Assembly: GCA_964592405.1 (NCBI GenBank)
Contig: CAZQBY010000004.1
Location: 42,440-73,559 of the forward strand
From: CAZQBY01 sp964592405 [NCBI: uncultured archaeon]
GTDB taxonomy: Archaea; Altiarchaeota; Altiarchaeia; JAFGQM01
Length of the DNA stretch: 31,120 nt
Reading direction: 5' to 3'
A program made the position numbers and the translations under genes. Shown here piece by piece: positions 7,882-16,720 of the stretch (position 1 is its first letter; each line of letters opens with the position of its first letter). The notes beneath the pieces were generated by a model. It worked only from the letters and a program-made list of their open reading frames with translations, ran no database searches and was not told the DNA's origin.

Positions 7882-7901
7882 ATAGACTGGTTGTGTAACT
7901 A
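7860..7901 (+). repeat. Perfect 21-bp tandem duplication across the UPF0201 stop codon
   Basis: The 21-bp unit beginning GATAGACTGG is present at 7860-7880 and again, without a gap or mismatch, at 7881-7901. The unit is seven codons long. It places a second in-frame copy of the last six codons and another stop (TAA) after the first stop (TAG, 7879-7881). Confidence 0.95.
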
Positions 7902-7904
7902 AAA

Positions 7905-7943
7905 AATAACCTAAACTAAAAGCTATTATAAGCTAAAATAGCT
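7905..7943. terminator. Bidirectional terminator between convergent genes
   Basis: AGCTATT (7921-7927) and AATAGCT (7937-7943) form an inverted repeat overlapping the glyS stop codon. Read on the minus strand, the hairpin is followed by T-rich sequence (complement of 7901-7920), suiting termination of glyS. On the plus strand the flanks are A-rich, so the effect there is weaker. Confidence 0.4.
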
Positions 7944-9405
7944 AGGACAGCCTTTCGACCAGTTTATTTATTCCAACCCTTTCCTGTTTCATCGAGTCGC
8001 GCTCTCTGATGGTTACAGTGCCGTCCTTGAGTGTATCGTAGTCTATGGTGATACAGAATGGTGTACCGATTTCATCCGCTCGTGCATATCGTCTCCCTAT
8101 GCTTCCTGAAGCATCCCACTGTATATAGAGCCCAGCTCTCCTGAGTTTCTCGAACACTTCGCGCGCTTTTTCAGCTATGCCGTCCTTATTCACCAGCGGA
8201 AAAACAGCTGCCCTATAAGGTGCAACCTCGTTTGGGAACCTAAAGTAAACCCTTTCCTTCTTCCCACTTTGCTCTGTGAAGCAGCTCTCCAAAACACAAT
8301 AAAAAGGTCTATCGATACCATAAGCTACTTCGATTACATGCGGCACGAACTTCCTGCCGTCTTTGCTCACTTCCATACTAACCCTGCTGAGATTCTGATG
8401 CGCCCTTAAGTCATAGTCAGTCCTGTCAGATATTCCAACCATTTCAATCCTGCCAAAGTCCCTACTGAGGAATTCTATATCCCACGTATCGCTGGAATAG
8501 AAGGCCCTTTCGTCATCCTTATGTTGCCTCATCTGAAGGCGGTTTGTATCTATGCCCATCTTCTCAAATAGCTTCCAAGCACGACCTAAGGCATAGGCTA
8601 TCATGGGAATTTTGATTAATCCGCTATCCAATGCCTGATTAATACTAATCTCTTCAGCCTGATTTCCTGCTTCTTGCATATCCTTGGACCATATCTTGGC
8701 TTTTATATGCCCAACCTCATCAAGGCGTCCGGCATTCTTGTTTTCTGGATCCATGAAATACTGTATCTCTGCCTGTGTGAACTCCCTAAGGCGTATCATC
8801 CCCTGCCGGGGGGATATCTCGTTTCTGAAGGAGCGGCCTATCTGGAGGACGCCCAGGGGGAGATTTTCCCTCCCGGCGGCGTAGAGGCGCTTGAAGAGAA
8901 GGTATGTGGTCTGGGCGGTTTCCGGTCTAAGATATGCAGTGATCTTCTTCCTCCCCGGTCCTATGTAGGTCTTAAACATGAGGTTATAGTCATATGGTTC
9001 ACCCAGCGTGCCATGACACTTGGGGCATGTTATTTTTGCCCTGATTATATGCTCCTTCAGTTCGGCGATACCCATGCCGTCTGTCTGAATGTTCATACGC
9101 TCTGCCACTAGGTGGTCTGCCCTGTAAGGTTCCCCGCACTTCTGACATTCGACCAGAATATCTGAGAAGGATTTCACATGGCCAGAGGCCACCCATGGAT
9201 CCTCTGGTGTAACTGTAGGGCAGCTAACTTCGAGGCAACCCTCCTCGACTATGTAGTGCCTTCTTATCAGCTCCTCAATATTTCTCTTCAATAGGGACCC
9301 CACAGGGCCATAGTCATAGAAGCCCTTCACTCCGCCATATATCTCAAAGGATGGCCACACAAAACCCCTTCTGAGGGAGATATCCATAACCTTTTCCTTC
9401 ACCAT
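7942..9405 (-). CDS. glyS: Glycyl-tRNA synthetase (class II, alpha2 archaeal/eukaryotic type)
   Basis: Charges tRNA-Gly with glycine using ATP. The 487-residue protein has the hallmark N-terminal region RRGFVWPSFEIYGG leading to FYDYGPVG, class II motif 2 (FRNEISPRQG), a central pair of zinc-type cysteines (CQKCG, CPKCH), and the C-terminal anticodon-binding domain with APYRAAVFPL. It is somewhat shorter than many archaeal GlyRS (about 550-580). I choose the ATG at 9405 (MVKEKVMDI); an upstream TTG at 9456 would overlap the previous gene and add a tail of odd composition. It is last in a minus-strand run after the GlmU-like gene (43-nt gap). Confidence 0.95.
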   Translation of the reverse strand: MVKEKVMDISLRRGFVWPSFEIYGGVKGFYDYGPVGSLLKRNIEELIRRHYIVEEGCLEVSCPTVTPEDPWVASGHVKSFSDILVECQKCGEPYRADHLVAERMNIQTDGMGIAELKEHIIRAKITCPKCHGTLGEPYDYNLMFKTYIGPGRKKITAYLRPETAQTTYLLFKRLYAAGRENLPLGVLQIGRSFRNEISPRQGMIRLREFTQAEIQYFMDPENKNAGRLDEVGHIKAKIWSKDMQEAGNQAEEISINQALDSGLIKIPMIAYALGRAWKLFEKMGIDTNRLQMRQHKDDERAFYSSDTWDIEFLSRDFGRIEMVGISDRTDYDLRAHQNLSRVSMEVSKDGRKFVPHVIEVAYGIDRPFYCVLESCFTEQSGKKERVYFRFPNEVAPYRAAVFPLVNKDGIAEKAREVFEKLRRAGLYIQWDASGSIGRRYARADEIGTPFCITIDYDTLKDGTVTIRERDSMKQERVGINKLVERLS

Positions 9406-9434
9406 CTTGTGTATTTTAAAAAGCCTGATGAAAA

Positions 9435-9456
9435 AGCTACTCAAAGAGCTACTCAA
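9435..9456 (-). repeat. 12-bp-period duplication across the glmU-like stop codon
   Basis: AGCTACTCAA is present at 9435-9444 and 9447-9456. On the minus strand this reads GAGTAGCTCTTTGAGTAG, so the last sense codon and the stop are repeated in frame after 12 nt. It resembles the stop-spanning duplication at 7860-7901. Confidence 0.8.
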
Positions 9457-10636
9457 TATCCTTGTCCACCACGGTCAGTGGTGGAATCAGCCGGTTTGGC
9501 CATATTTTCTTCCCCGGCATAATAGAGACATTTATGCCAGTCTTGACGTTGTCACCCACCACACAACCAAACTTACGCCTACCACTGCTTTCCATTTCAC
9601 CCCTGATATTGAGTTTAACCTCCGCATTATCAAAGCGCAGATTTGCAACATTGGTCCCGGCCCCAAAGTTGCAGTTCTCGCCAATTATTGAATCACCTAT
9701 ATAAGAGAGGTGTGGAACCTTTGAGTTGTTCATAATTATGCTGTTCTTGATCTCCACCCCGTTTCCGATATGGACGTTGTCGCCCAGCGACGTGAAGGGG
9801 CGTATGAAGCAGTTGGGGCCTATGACGCAGTCCCTCCCTATAGTCACCGGTCCGATGATGTAGGACCCGGCCCTTATGACGCTGCCTTCCCCCACCCTGA
9901 CCTCACCTTCGATGGTGGCGTTCGGGTGGACCTCGCCGCTCAGGTCCCCTTTTGTCTTCTTCACATAAAACTCATTGGCATCCAACAGGTCCCAGGGCTT
10001 ACCGACATCAAGCCAGAACCCATCATACACAAAACCATAACTGGCAGCCAACTTGAGCGTATCGGTTATCTCATACTCTCCTCTGGGTGATTTGTTGGTT
10101 TTTTTGACCAGCTGGAATATTTCTGGTTCAAAGACATAAATTCCGGCATTAATGTAATTGCTTCTGGGCTTTTTGGGTTTTTCAGAGATATCCAGGACAT
10201 TGCCTTCAGAATCTATCTGCACGACACCGAAATCTTCGGGCTTCCTAGACTGTGTTACAGTTATTATATTGCCTCTCTTCTTGGCATAGAACTCTTTGAG
10301 CTGTGTAAACAGTGAGCCTTCAACCACCACATCACCGTTGATGCAAATGAAAGACTCATCTATTACACTTTCTGCACAGCCAACGGCGTGTGCTGTCCCA
10401 TCCCGGCTCTCCTGCCGTATATAACTAACTTCATCACCTAGGGCCTTTCTAATCTTCTCCTCATTGCTGCCTACTAGAACAAAAATGTCAGCTATGCCCG
10501 CATTTTTCAACAGACCAATAGTCCACTTTATCATGGGCTTGCCACCCACTGGCAACAATGGCTTTGGCCTTGTGAGCGTAAGAGGGTGCATGCGGGTTCC
10601 TTCTCCTGCAGCGAGAATGAGAGCAGTCTTCATCAT
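9449..10636 (-). CDS. glmU: Bifunctional sugar-1-phosphate nucleotidylyltransferase / acetyltransferase (archaeal GlmU-like)
   Basis: The 395-residue protein combines an N-terminal nucleotidyltransferase domain (about 1-230) with a C-terminal left-handed beta-helix of hexapeptide repeats (about 235-390). Residues LAAGEGTRMHPLT and RPKPLLPV form the NTP-binding signature. INGDV carries the metal-binding Asp, and the helix includes GAGTNVANL. Archaeal members activate glucose-1-P or make UDP-GlcNAc from GlcN-1-P, supplying sugars for glycans and N-glycosylation. Which sugar is used here cannot be read from the sequence. It follows the endonuclease V gene after 10 nt in the same operon. Confidence 0.9.
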   Translation of the reverse strand: MMKTALILAAGEGTRMHPLTLTRPKPLLPVGGKPMIKWTIGLLKNAGIADIFVLVGSNEEKIRKALGDEVSYIRQESRDGTAHAVGCAESVIDESFICINGDVVVEGSLFTQLKEFYAKKRGNIITVTQSRKPEDFGVVQIDSEGNVLDISEKPKKPRSNYINAGIYVFEPEIFQLVKKTNKSPRGEYEITDTLKLAASYGFVYDGFWLDVGKPWDLLDANEFYVKKTKGDLSGEVHPNATIEGEVRVGEGSVIRAGSYIIGPVTIGRDCVIGPNCFIRPFTSLGDNVHIGNGVEIKNSIIMNNSKVPHLSYIGDSIIGENCNFGAGTNVANLRFDNAEVKLNIRGEMESSGRRKFGCVVGDNVKTGINVSIMPGKKIWPNRLIPPLTVVDKDIE

Positions 10637-10646
10637 ACCACCGGCT

Positions 10647-11285
10647 TTATTTAGAAGCTGGGAATTTAAAACAGATATCTCTGCTGAAATCTCCTACAAA
10701 CCTGTGAGCGAGTCTGAGCGGTTCTGGCAGCTTGTGGCTCTTTATACATCTTTTGACAATTTTCACTGAGGAATCCAGTGAAACCTTGTGCCCGGGTGAT
10801 ACATAGATGGGCCTACAGCCCTCCTTGCTCTGAAGAACACATGCACGTGCCTCTCCGTTCACAAAGACCCTACTGCCTCTGACCTCTCCGCAGAGCAGAC
10901 TTTTGGCCACCCCGATGGTAGGCTGATCCAGCAGGACACCAATGTGCGATGCTAGACCGATTCGATGGGGGTGCAGAATGCCATTACCATCCACCAGGAG
11001 GACTTGTGGCTTTGTTTTCAGTTTTCTCCAAGCACTAATGATGCTGGGCCCTTCTCTATAACTTAGGAAGCCGGCGATGTATGGAAAATCCACTCTCCTC
11101 AGGGAGAAGGCTTTTTCGACTATGTCAAATTCGCCAAAGTTCTGAACAACAATGCAGGAGGCTGCATAGTCTCTGGGAAATGCCTGATCTACGCCCCCTA
11201 TGAGCCTCAGCTCATGAAACCTGTCTTCTGTAATAACCTTGCTGGCGAGCTTCTCCTGCTCTTTGCGAAGTTCCTCTAGAACCAT
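10647..11285 (-). CDS. nfi: Endonuclease V (deoxyinosine 3' endonuclease)
   Basis: Repairs deaminated adenine by nicking DNA one nucleotide 3' of deoxyinosine. The 212-residue protein shows the family motifs in order: GGVDQAF with catalytic D33, FPYIAGFLSYREGP with E78, and LLVDGNGILHPHRIGLASH with D99, then TIGVAKSLL. The usual YIPG is YIAG here. Its start codon overlaps the end of the COG1325 gene by 10 nt, so the two are translationally coupled and probably co-expressed with the GlmU-like gene. Confidence 0.95.
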   Translation of the reverse strand: MVLEELRKEQEKLASKVITEDRFHELRLIGGVDQAFPRDYAASCIVVQNFGEFDIVEKAFSLRRVDFPYIAGFLSYREGPSIISAWRKLKTKPQVLLVDGNGILHPHRIGLASHIGVLLDQPTIGVAKSLLCGEVRGSRVFVNGEARACVLQSKEGCRPIYVSPGHKVSLDSSVKIVKRCIKSHKLPEPLRLAHRFVGDFSRDICFKFPASK

Positions 11286-11704
11286 AAATCCTGCATCAAC
11301 TCCACTGCCTTCTTCCTACTGGCAGGAAACGCAGCTACCTTTCCCTTCAGCTGGATTGTATCACGACTGCCAAGCACAATCCTGCCATCATAGGCTTCCT
11401 GCTTGTCATAACGCATCCAGAACTCCCCTGATTCATTTACGTGTTTGTCAACATTAAACTCTCTCAGCTCTTCTTTTGGCATAGTCTTCTTAATGTATTC
11501 CACAAGTGCTCTGATTTTTGCCTGTTTTACAAATTCCAGTCTAATACAAATTATCTCGTTTCCAAAAGAGCCGGAGAACTGCTCAATCTGGAAATCCTTA
11601 TCCTCAACCTTGAACGGCACCAGATTGAGCATAGCCTCCTTCACCTTCTCTATGTCTTCGGTGGCATGGCAGAAGGCTTCCAGAGCAAGGCGGTGAAATA
11701 GCAT
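11276..11704 (-). CDS. RNA-binding protein, COG1325 (predicted exosome-associated subunit)
   Basis: The 142-residue protein contains CHATEDIEKVKEAMLNLVP near the N-terminus and GRIVLGSRDTIQLKGKVAAFP towards the end. This is the pattern of the archaeal COG1325 family, predicted to bind RNA and once proposed as an exosome partner; experimental function is weak. It shares a fold type with the UPF0201 protein at 7513. It overlaps the endonuclease V start by 10 nt and sits 71 nt downstream of the TM-helix protein gene. Confidence 0.8.
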   Translation of the reverse strand: MLFHRLALEAFCHATEDIEKVKEAMLNLVPFKVEDKDFQIEQFSGSFGNEIICIRLEFVKQAKIRALVEYIKKTMPKEELREFNVDKHVNESGEFWMRYDKQEAYDGRIVLGSRDTIQLKGKVAAFPASRKKAVELMQDLWF

Positions 11705-11775
11705 TCTGGTTATAGTTTACATGGCCATGGCCAATATGGTCAAAAGCCCCTTTGGGCATATTGAGGCAGTGCCCT

Positions 11776-12747
11776 TCAGAGTTTCTTCTCTACTTTTTTG
11801 CCCCAGTGCCTGAATGTCTCCTGGAGCCCCAGACCCATTGCAATGGCTAGGCCGATGCTGATACCTGCAACCACTATCTTAAATGAGTCCGTCAGCAACT
11901 CCACATTCTCCCTGATCTGGAAATGTGGCAACGCAAGGACAATTGCAAAGAAAATTACCATGCCCTGCACCAGCCAGGCGACACTGTCACTTGCGAGAGA
12001 AGTCTTGCTCTCCTTTATCCTGTCCTGCATGAAATCACCCACAAGGGCCCCGGCAATTATTATGAAACCTCCCAAGACAAACTGGGGATACAGCTCTACC
12101 AGTGAGTTGGAGGCTCCATCAGGATTGTTGAACATCAGAACCAATGCATTCTGGTCCTGACCAATTGGCCGGGCTACTGCATCGATTCCAGTCGCCAAGA
12201 ACACAATGACCACATATATCATAAAGATTCCCGATATCACACGTGTTAACTGTAGCCCGCCCAAGGCATCATGTAGCCCGTGTTTGGCCATGCGCTCTTC
12301 GACGCGGATACTATCCAGGGCCGCTTTGATTATCTTATAAACGATTGCACCCACCACTATGCCTACGACTGCAAACAGCATAAAGACACCCAGACCTCCC
12401 ATGAAGCTCTGGAACATATTGGTATATTGAGACAGCTTGATGTACCATATGCCCCTCTCAATGGAGGCCTCAACAACATAGTTCAGCACAACTGCAACGA
12501 ACAGCCACTTGATGTAGATACCTATCCCGCTTACAACCTTTCCCCAGAAGGAAAGCGATATTATCTCACTACCAGCTATCTGCTCCTTCAGCTCCCGTAT
12601 GTTAAGCACCTTCCTTACGATAAGTGCCAGTAGTGAGCCTATAAGATAACCAAGCAGTATGCCGATAAGAACAACGGCCACGAAAATCCCTACATTGACA
12701 AGTAGCTCACTAACTGTTCCAACCATGGTATTTGGATCAAAAACCAT
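11776..12747 (-). CDS. Multi-helix membrane protein with conserved TM-helix repeats (MscS-related, pfam05552-like)
   Basis: The 323-residue protein has about five hydrophobic segments (about 17-43, 70-92, 113-140, 173-192, 222-245, 258-300), and its C-terminus reads ISIGLAIAMGLGLQETFRHW. That last part resembles the pore-lining helix of small mechanosensitive channels and the 'conserved TM helix' repeat family (CmpX-like). There is no clear MscS beta domain, so channel activity is uncertain. Its own TATA box lies about 25-40 nt upstream. It may be co-transcribed with the RNA-binding and repair genes downstream. Confidence 0.7.
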   Translation of the reverse strand: MVFDPNTMVGTVSELLVNVGIFVAVVLIGILLGYLIGSLLALIVRKVLNIRELKEQIAGSEIISLSFWGKVVSGIGIYIKWLFVAVVLNYVVEASIERGIWYIKLSQYTNMFQSFMGGLGVFMLFAVVGIVVGAIVYKIIKAALDSIRVEERMAKHGLHDALGGLQLTRVISGIFMIYVVIVFLATGIDAVARPIGQDQNALVLMFNNPDGASNSLVELYPQFVLGGFIIIAGALVGDFMQDRIKESKTSLASDSVAWLVQGMVIFFAIVLALPHFQIRENVELLTDSFKIVVAGISIGLAIAMGLGLQETFRHWGKKVEKKL

Positions 12748-12768
12748 TTTTCACACCATTTGTTTAAA

Positions 12769-12795
12769 TAAATACTTCTACCTATAAAAAGTTAT
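12769..12795 (-). promoter_or_regulatory. Promoter of the TM-helix membrane protein
   Basis: On the minus strand CTTTTTATAGG (about 12780-12790) forms a TATA box. A second AT-rich stretch follows closer to the ATG at 12747. It lies in the 80-bp gap after the rfcL stop codon, so the downstream operon has its own start of transcription. Confidence 0.45.
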
Positions 12796-12827
12796 TTTAA
12801 TTCGCTTCCAAACACGGCTATAACAAT

Positions 12828-14150
12828 CTAGGTCAGGAGTTCTACCTCCCCCTCTTCTAGGTCAAAATATGCAATCATCTCCCTGCCGGCCTGCTGATTC
12901 CTCTCAAAAACGTGCCGTAGAAGAGGCAGATAATCAGTTATTATTCTCTTCCTTGACTCATGTATGATAGGCGATATCTTAGCGGCAATAGATCTTTCCC
13001 TAGCCCTCTTGGATCGAGTTATACCCATCTTTGATATGAGCGAAGGGAAGCGATATTTGCTGAAACCAAAGTTCGGCTTGTCCTTCGAGAAACCGATTCC
13101 CACTGTCATCAAATCGTTAACATATCTGAGAAAGCCCCAGTACTGCCGGTTTACTACCCGTCCTAAGAAGATGTCTGAGCGCGACAGCTGGTTATAGGCT
13201 CTGGCCCGTTCAGCCTTGCTTAGATACTCAACCGGGATATTTTCATCAAGCCAGGCAATAAAGTTTTTGGGCTCTTCATCTAGATCCCAGATGATCCGCC
13301 TGCACGTTGCATAATCAGCGCATTTAAATATCCTGCGCATGGCCTTGTAAACATCAATTTGTCTATCCCGGTGCTCTAGGAAGATGCTATCTGTTTTGAC
13401 TACCTCCTCTCCCTGAGCCAGTGCTTGGAGGTCATTTATTGCCGAGCGCATGTCTCCATCTGCATTGTCAGCTATCCTCTGAAGGACCTCTATGCTCTCT
13501 ACCTTGATACCCTCGCTTTTGATAATCTCCCCCAGCCTTTTGACAACCTGTCCGGGGGAGAGCTTACGAAGCGGTGCCTGCTCACAATAGACCTTCAGCC
13601 CGCTAAGTTTCTTGTTTTTAATGTCATTGCATGTTAGAATAATGGGTGTTTGGCTCTCCTTTATGACCTTTATAAGGCTTTGGGTAGCACCCCTGTCAGC
13701 CACACCAGAGAGGCCATCAATCTCCTCAACCAGTATGAGTTTTCTTCTGCCACTAAAACTCTTCGTCTGCGAGCCAAGTCCTGCTATTTGTTCAACCAAT
13801 TCCTTGCTCCGCTTATCTGATGCGTTCATCTCTACAATCTCCCACTTGTACTCCCTTGCTAGAGCATAGGAGATGGAGGTTTTGCCAGTGCCAACTTCAC
13901 CATATATCAGGAGTGCTTTCTTTTTTGGCATTCCATGGACCCATTGATCACACCACCTCCGCGATGTCCGTATTGCTTGGAGATTTCCAACAATCTCTTC
14001 AAGCTTCTCTGGTCTGTATTTCTCAGACCACGGAAGCTCGGTAACTTTCTTGGAGTGGGCTTTCCTGTCTGTAGCATTATAATCTTTCATTTCAGACTCT
14101 CTAGCCCTCAGGTCCTTTGAATCCTCAGGTATCCAGCTAGTTAGATCCAT
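12828..14150 (-). CDS. rfcL: Replication factor C large subunit
   Basis: Clamp-loader ATPase subunit that opens the PCNA ring together with RFC small subunits. The 440-residue protein has WSEKYRPEKLEEIVGN (RFC box), Walker A GEVGTGKTS, Walker B LILVEEIDGL, sensor 1 ILTCND and sensor 2 GDMRSAINDLQAL, followed by the helical collar domain. The first Walker B acid is Glu where most archaeal RFCL have Asp. No obvious C-terminal PIP box was found; the protein ends acidic (EEGEVELLT). About 40 residues precede the RFC box, longer than usual, and ATG 14087 is an alternative start. It starts 8 nt after the apgM stop. Confidence 0.93.
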   Translation of the reverse strand: MDLTSWIPEDSKDLRARESEMKDYNATDRKAHSKKVTELPWSEKYRPEKLEEIVGNLQAIRTSRRWCDQWVHGMPKKKALLIYGEVGTGKTSISYALAREYKWEIVEMNASDKRSKELVEQIAGLGSQTKSFSGRRKLILVEEIDGLSGVADRGATQSLIKVIKESQTPIILTCNDIKNKKLSGLKVYCEQAPLRKLSPGQVVKRLGEIIKSEGIKVESIEVLQRIADNADGDMRSAINDLQALAQGEEVVKTDSIFLEHRDRQIDVYKAMRRIFKCADYATCRRIIWDLDEEPKNFIAWLDENIPVEYLSKAERARAYNQLSRSDIFLGRVVNRQYWGFLRYVNDLMTVGIGFSKDKPNFGFSKYRFPSLISKMGITRSKRARERSIAAKISPIIHESRKRIITDYLPLLRHVFERNQQAGREMIAYFDLEEGEVELLT

Positions 14151-14158
14151 CCAAATAC

Positions 14159-15367
14159 CTAACCAGTCAAAAGCTTCATAAACTCATATCCTTTCCTGAG
14201 ACCATATTTACCCATCTTGGCACTTTCTTCGTCAAATTTCTCTACTGAATCAGCTTTGATGCCACTGCCCATTATGGCAAACGGGACAGGACCATGAACA
14301 TGCGTCCTGACACTTACTGGTGTATAATGGTCCGGCAGTAAACCTATTCTGAAGTCATTATTTATACCTTTCATGAGCCTTCCGAGCAGTCTTCTGTCTA
14401 TGTTTTCTATTGCTTTTATCTTTTCTTCTACAAGACCTTCATGTCCTGCCTCATCTGGTGCTTCGACGTGGATTACTGCAATGTCTGAGCCCCCATTGAG
14501 CGCTTTTATTGCGGCATCTGCCTTACCCTCAAAATTCGTGTTAAAATAGGCGTTGGCACCTTTGACGTTTACCGGCGTGAGGCCAGACAAAACACCCAGA
14601 CCTCTTATCAGGTCTATGGCTGTGATTACGACACCCTCCAGACCAAACCTTTGTTTTATAGTCGGCATCCTACGCTTGGTCCTCCCCGGTCCCCAGAACC
14701 ACAGCATGTTGGCCGGTGGCCTCCCCTGCTTGCGCCTAAGCTCATTGACCCGGCTTTTTTCAAATACTTCCTGAGACCTTATCATTATATCATTCAGCTT
14801 CTCTGCCAGCTCACTGGCCCTGCCCCTCCCTCTTATAAGCAGCTTCCTGAACTCCTCGCCTTGGTGATCATGTGGAGCATTGCATATGAGGTCATATGGA
14901 TGGATGTTTAGGCCTCTTACCATTATGAGGTTCCTATAGCTGACTCCGGGATAGAACTTGATGCTGTCATCCCCAAAAGCCTCATTGGCCAGTTTTATGA
15001 GCTCTCTTGCCTCGTCATCACTTATCTTGCCGGCACTGTAATCAACTATCCTGCCGTCTTCGACTGTTATGATATTCGCGCGCATGGCCAGGTCCCCGGG
15101 TTTTAGTTCAATGCCCATGGCTGCAGCTTCTACTAGTCCTCTGCCACCCGGATAATACAGTTTGGGGTTGTAGCCCATAATGGATAAATTGGCAACATCA
15201 CTGCCCGGCTCAAATCCTTTGGATACTGTCTCCAGCAGCCCATTGCATCCTTCCCGGGCCACCCTGTCCATATTTGGCTTATATGCTGTCTGTAGCGGAG
15301 TCTTTCCACCGAGCTCATCAAGAGGATAATCTGCCATACCATCTCCAATCAAAATGACATATTTCAT
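14159..15367 (-). CDS. apgM: Archaeal 2,3-bisphosphoglycerate-independent phosphoglycerate mutase
   Basis: Interconverts 3- and 2-phosphoglycerate in glycolysis and gluconeogenesis. The 402-residue protein has the alkaline-phosphatase-superfamily layout of ApgM: metal-binding LIGDGMADYP (D9), catalytic serine region GSDVANLSIMGY (S62), and C-terminal metal motifs DEAGHEG and LLPDHYTPV with HVHGPVPF. Length is typical. The ATG overlaps the thrC stop (ATGA), indicating coupling, and rfcL follows after 8 nt. Confidence 0.95.
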   Translation of the reverse strand: MKYVILIGDGMADYPLDELGGKTPLQTAYKPNMDRVAREGCNGLLETVSKGFEPGSDVANLSIMGYNPKLYYPGGRGLVEAAAMGIELKPGDLAMRANIITVEDGRIVDYSAGKISDDEARELIKLANEAFGDDSIKFYPGVSYRNLIMVRGLNIHPYDLICNAPHDHQGEEFRKLLIRGRGRASELAEKLNDIMIRSQEVFEKSRVNELRRKQGRPPANMLWFWGPGRTKRRMPTIKQRFGLEGVVITAIDLIRGLGVLSGLTPVNVKGANAYFNTNFEGKADAAIKALNGGSDIAVIHVEAPDEAGHEGLVEEKIKAIENIDRRLLGRLMKGINNDFRIGLLPDHYTPVSVRTHVHGPVPFAIMGSGIKADSVEKFDEESAKMGKYGLRKGYEFMKLLTG

Positions 15368-16626
15368 AGGACCTTTTTCACCTCTTCTAAGGTTGGCTTT
15401 ATCTTCACAGGCTTGTTCGCATAGGTGGATACCAATCCATTGAGCCTGTCCTGATGATATTTTATGACAATATCTGGATCCTTCAGCAGATTACCGGTAA
15501 GTATGCCGACAACTGATTCATCCTCCTTTATGATGTCACCATCCACAAGTTTTTTTATTCCAGCTATTGTGGCACAGGAGGCAGGCTCAGCTCCTATGCC
15601 CGAAGCATCTACAATGGCCTTCGCATCGACTATCTCCTGCTCGCTGACTTGCTCCACAGTACCATTGCACCTCCTCATAACCTCTTCTAGTTTCTTCCAG
15701 CTTACCGGATTGCCTATCTTGATGGCAGTAGCAAGGGTCTCTGCCTTTACAGAATGGAAGTTCTTGAAACTGTTTTTGAAATAGCGGTAGAATGGATTTG
15801 CACCCTCTGCCTGAATAACTGCTATTCTTGGTATTTTATCTATTAGGCCCAGCTCTTTCATTTCTACCAGCGCTTTGCCCAAAGCGGAAGAGTTGCCCAG
15901 GTTGCCTCCCGGAAGCACAAACCAGTCAGGCACATTCCAGCCCATCTGCTGGATTATCTCCATGCCAATAGCCTTTTGACCCTCTATCCTGAATGGGTTG
16001 ATGGAGTTCAGGAGATACATACCTAGCTCCATGGAGGCCTCTTGTACCAGAGCCATGGCATCGTCGAAGTCTCCCTCTATCTGTATGACGCGCGCGCCAT
16101 AGGCTATAGCCTGAGCCAGCTTCCCGAATGCAATTTTGCCCTCAGGTATGAACACAACTGCGCGCATTCCTGCCATCGCCGCATAGGCGGCCATGCTGGC
16201 TGAGGTATTTCCGGTCGAGGCACAGGCGACTACATCAGCGCCCAGCATCTTTGCAGCAGTCATTCCGGATGTCATACCCCTGTCCTTGAAAGAACCGGTA
16301 GGGTTCTCGCCCTCGTGCTTCAGGCACAGATTTGTGTGATTCACGTACTCCGAGATTTTGGCCGAACAGTAGAGGTTGGTGTTGCCCTCCGGTCGGGAGA
16401 CTATATACTTATCATCAACAGGCATGATGAGTTCGCGGTATCTCCAGACGCCGCTGCTGTATGGCCACTTGAGGGATCCAAGACGGGAGTCGAAGAGCTC
16501 TCTAGATACCTCCAAGCTTGCCAGGTCATGAATGACCTCCAGCAGCGCGCCGCAGTCGCACCTATAGCGTATCTTGTCCAGCGGAAACTCCATTCCGCAT
16601 TCGATACATCTTAAAACAGCTGTCAT
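15364..16626 (-). CDS. thrC: Threonine synthase
   Basis: PLP enzyme converting O-phosphohomoserine to threonine. The 420-residue protein opens with a zinc-ribbon type segment (C7, C10, C23, C25), as in many archaeal threonine synthases. The PLP lysine lies in ENPTGSFKDRG (K114) and the phosphate-binding loop is LPGGNLGNSS. It is first in the thrC-apgM-rfcL operon. Two copies of a 13-bp AT-rich repeat upstream (16650-16675) supply the TATA element, shared divergently with the tRNA-Glu promoter. Confidence 0.95.
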   Translation of the reverse strand: MTAVLRCIECGMEFPLDKIRYRCDCGALLEVIHDLASLEVSRELFDSRLGSLKWPYSSGVWRYRELIMPVDDKYIVSRPEGNTNLYCSAKISEYVNHTNLCLKHEGENPTGSFKDRGMTSGMTAAKMLGADVVACASTGNTSASMAAYAAMAGMRAVVFIPEGKIAFGKLAQAIAYGARVIQIEGDFDDAMALVQEASMELGMYLLNSINPFRIEGQKAIGMEIIQQMGWNVPDWFVLPGGNLGNSSALGKALVEMKELGLIDKIPRIAVIQAEGANPFYRYFKNSFKNFHSVKAETLATAIKIGNPVSWKKLEEVMRRCNGTVEQVSEQEIVDAKAIVDASGIGAEPASCATIAGIKKLVDGDIIKEDESVVGILTGNLLKDPDIVIKYHQDRLNGLVSTYANKPVKIKPTLEEVKKVL

Positions 16627-16649
16627 CTCGCTATTTTTCAGTTAGACGC

Positions 16650-16685
16650 TAATAAAATAACCTAATAAAATAACCTTTTATATTT
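16650..16685. promoter_or_regulatory. Divergent promoter between thrC and tRNA-Glu, built on a 13-bp tandem repeat
   Basis: CTAATAAAATAAC is repeated twice in tandem at about 16649-16674. On the minus strand it gives TTATTTTATTAG boxes 25-40 nt before the thrC ATG. On the plus strand TTTTATATTT at 16676-16685 is a TATA box predicting a start near 16706, about 15 nt before tRNA-Glu. Confidence 0.5.
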
Positions 16686-16720
16686 CTTTCGTCTAAATTC
16701 CCGCACAACCACATAAACTT

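Noticed and set aside
9406-9456. TTG-started extension of glycyl-tRNA synthetase
   Set aside because: It overlaps the glmU stop and the stop-codon duplication, and the added residues are not typical for GlyRS.
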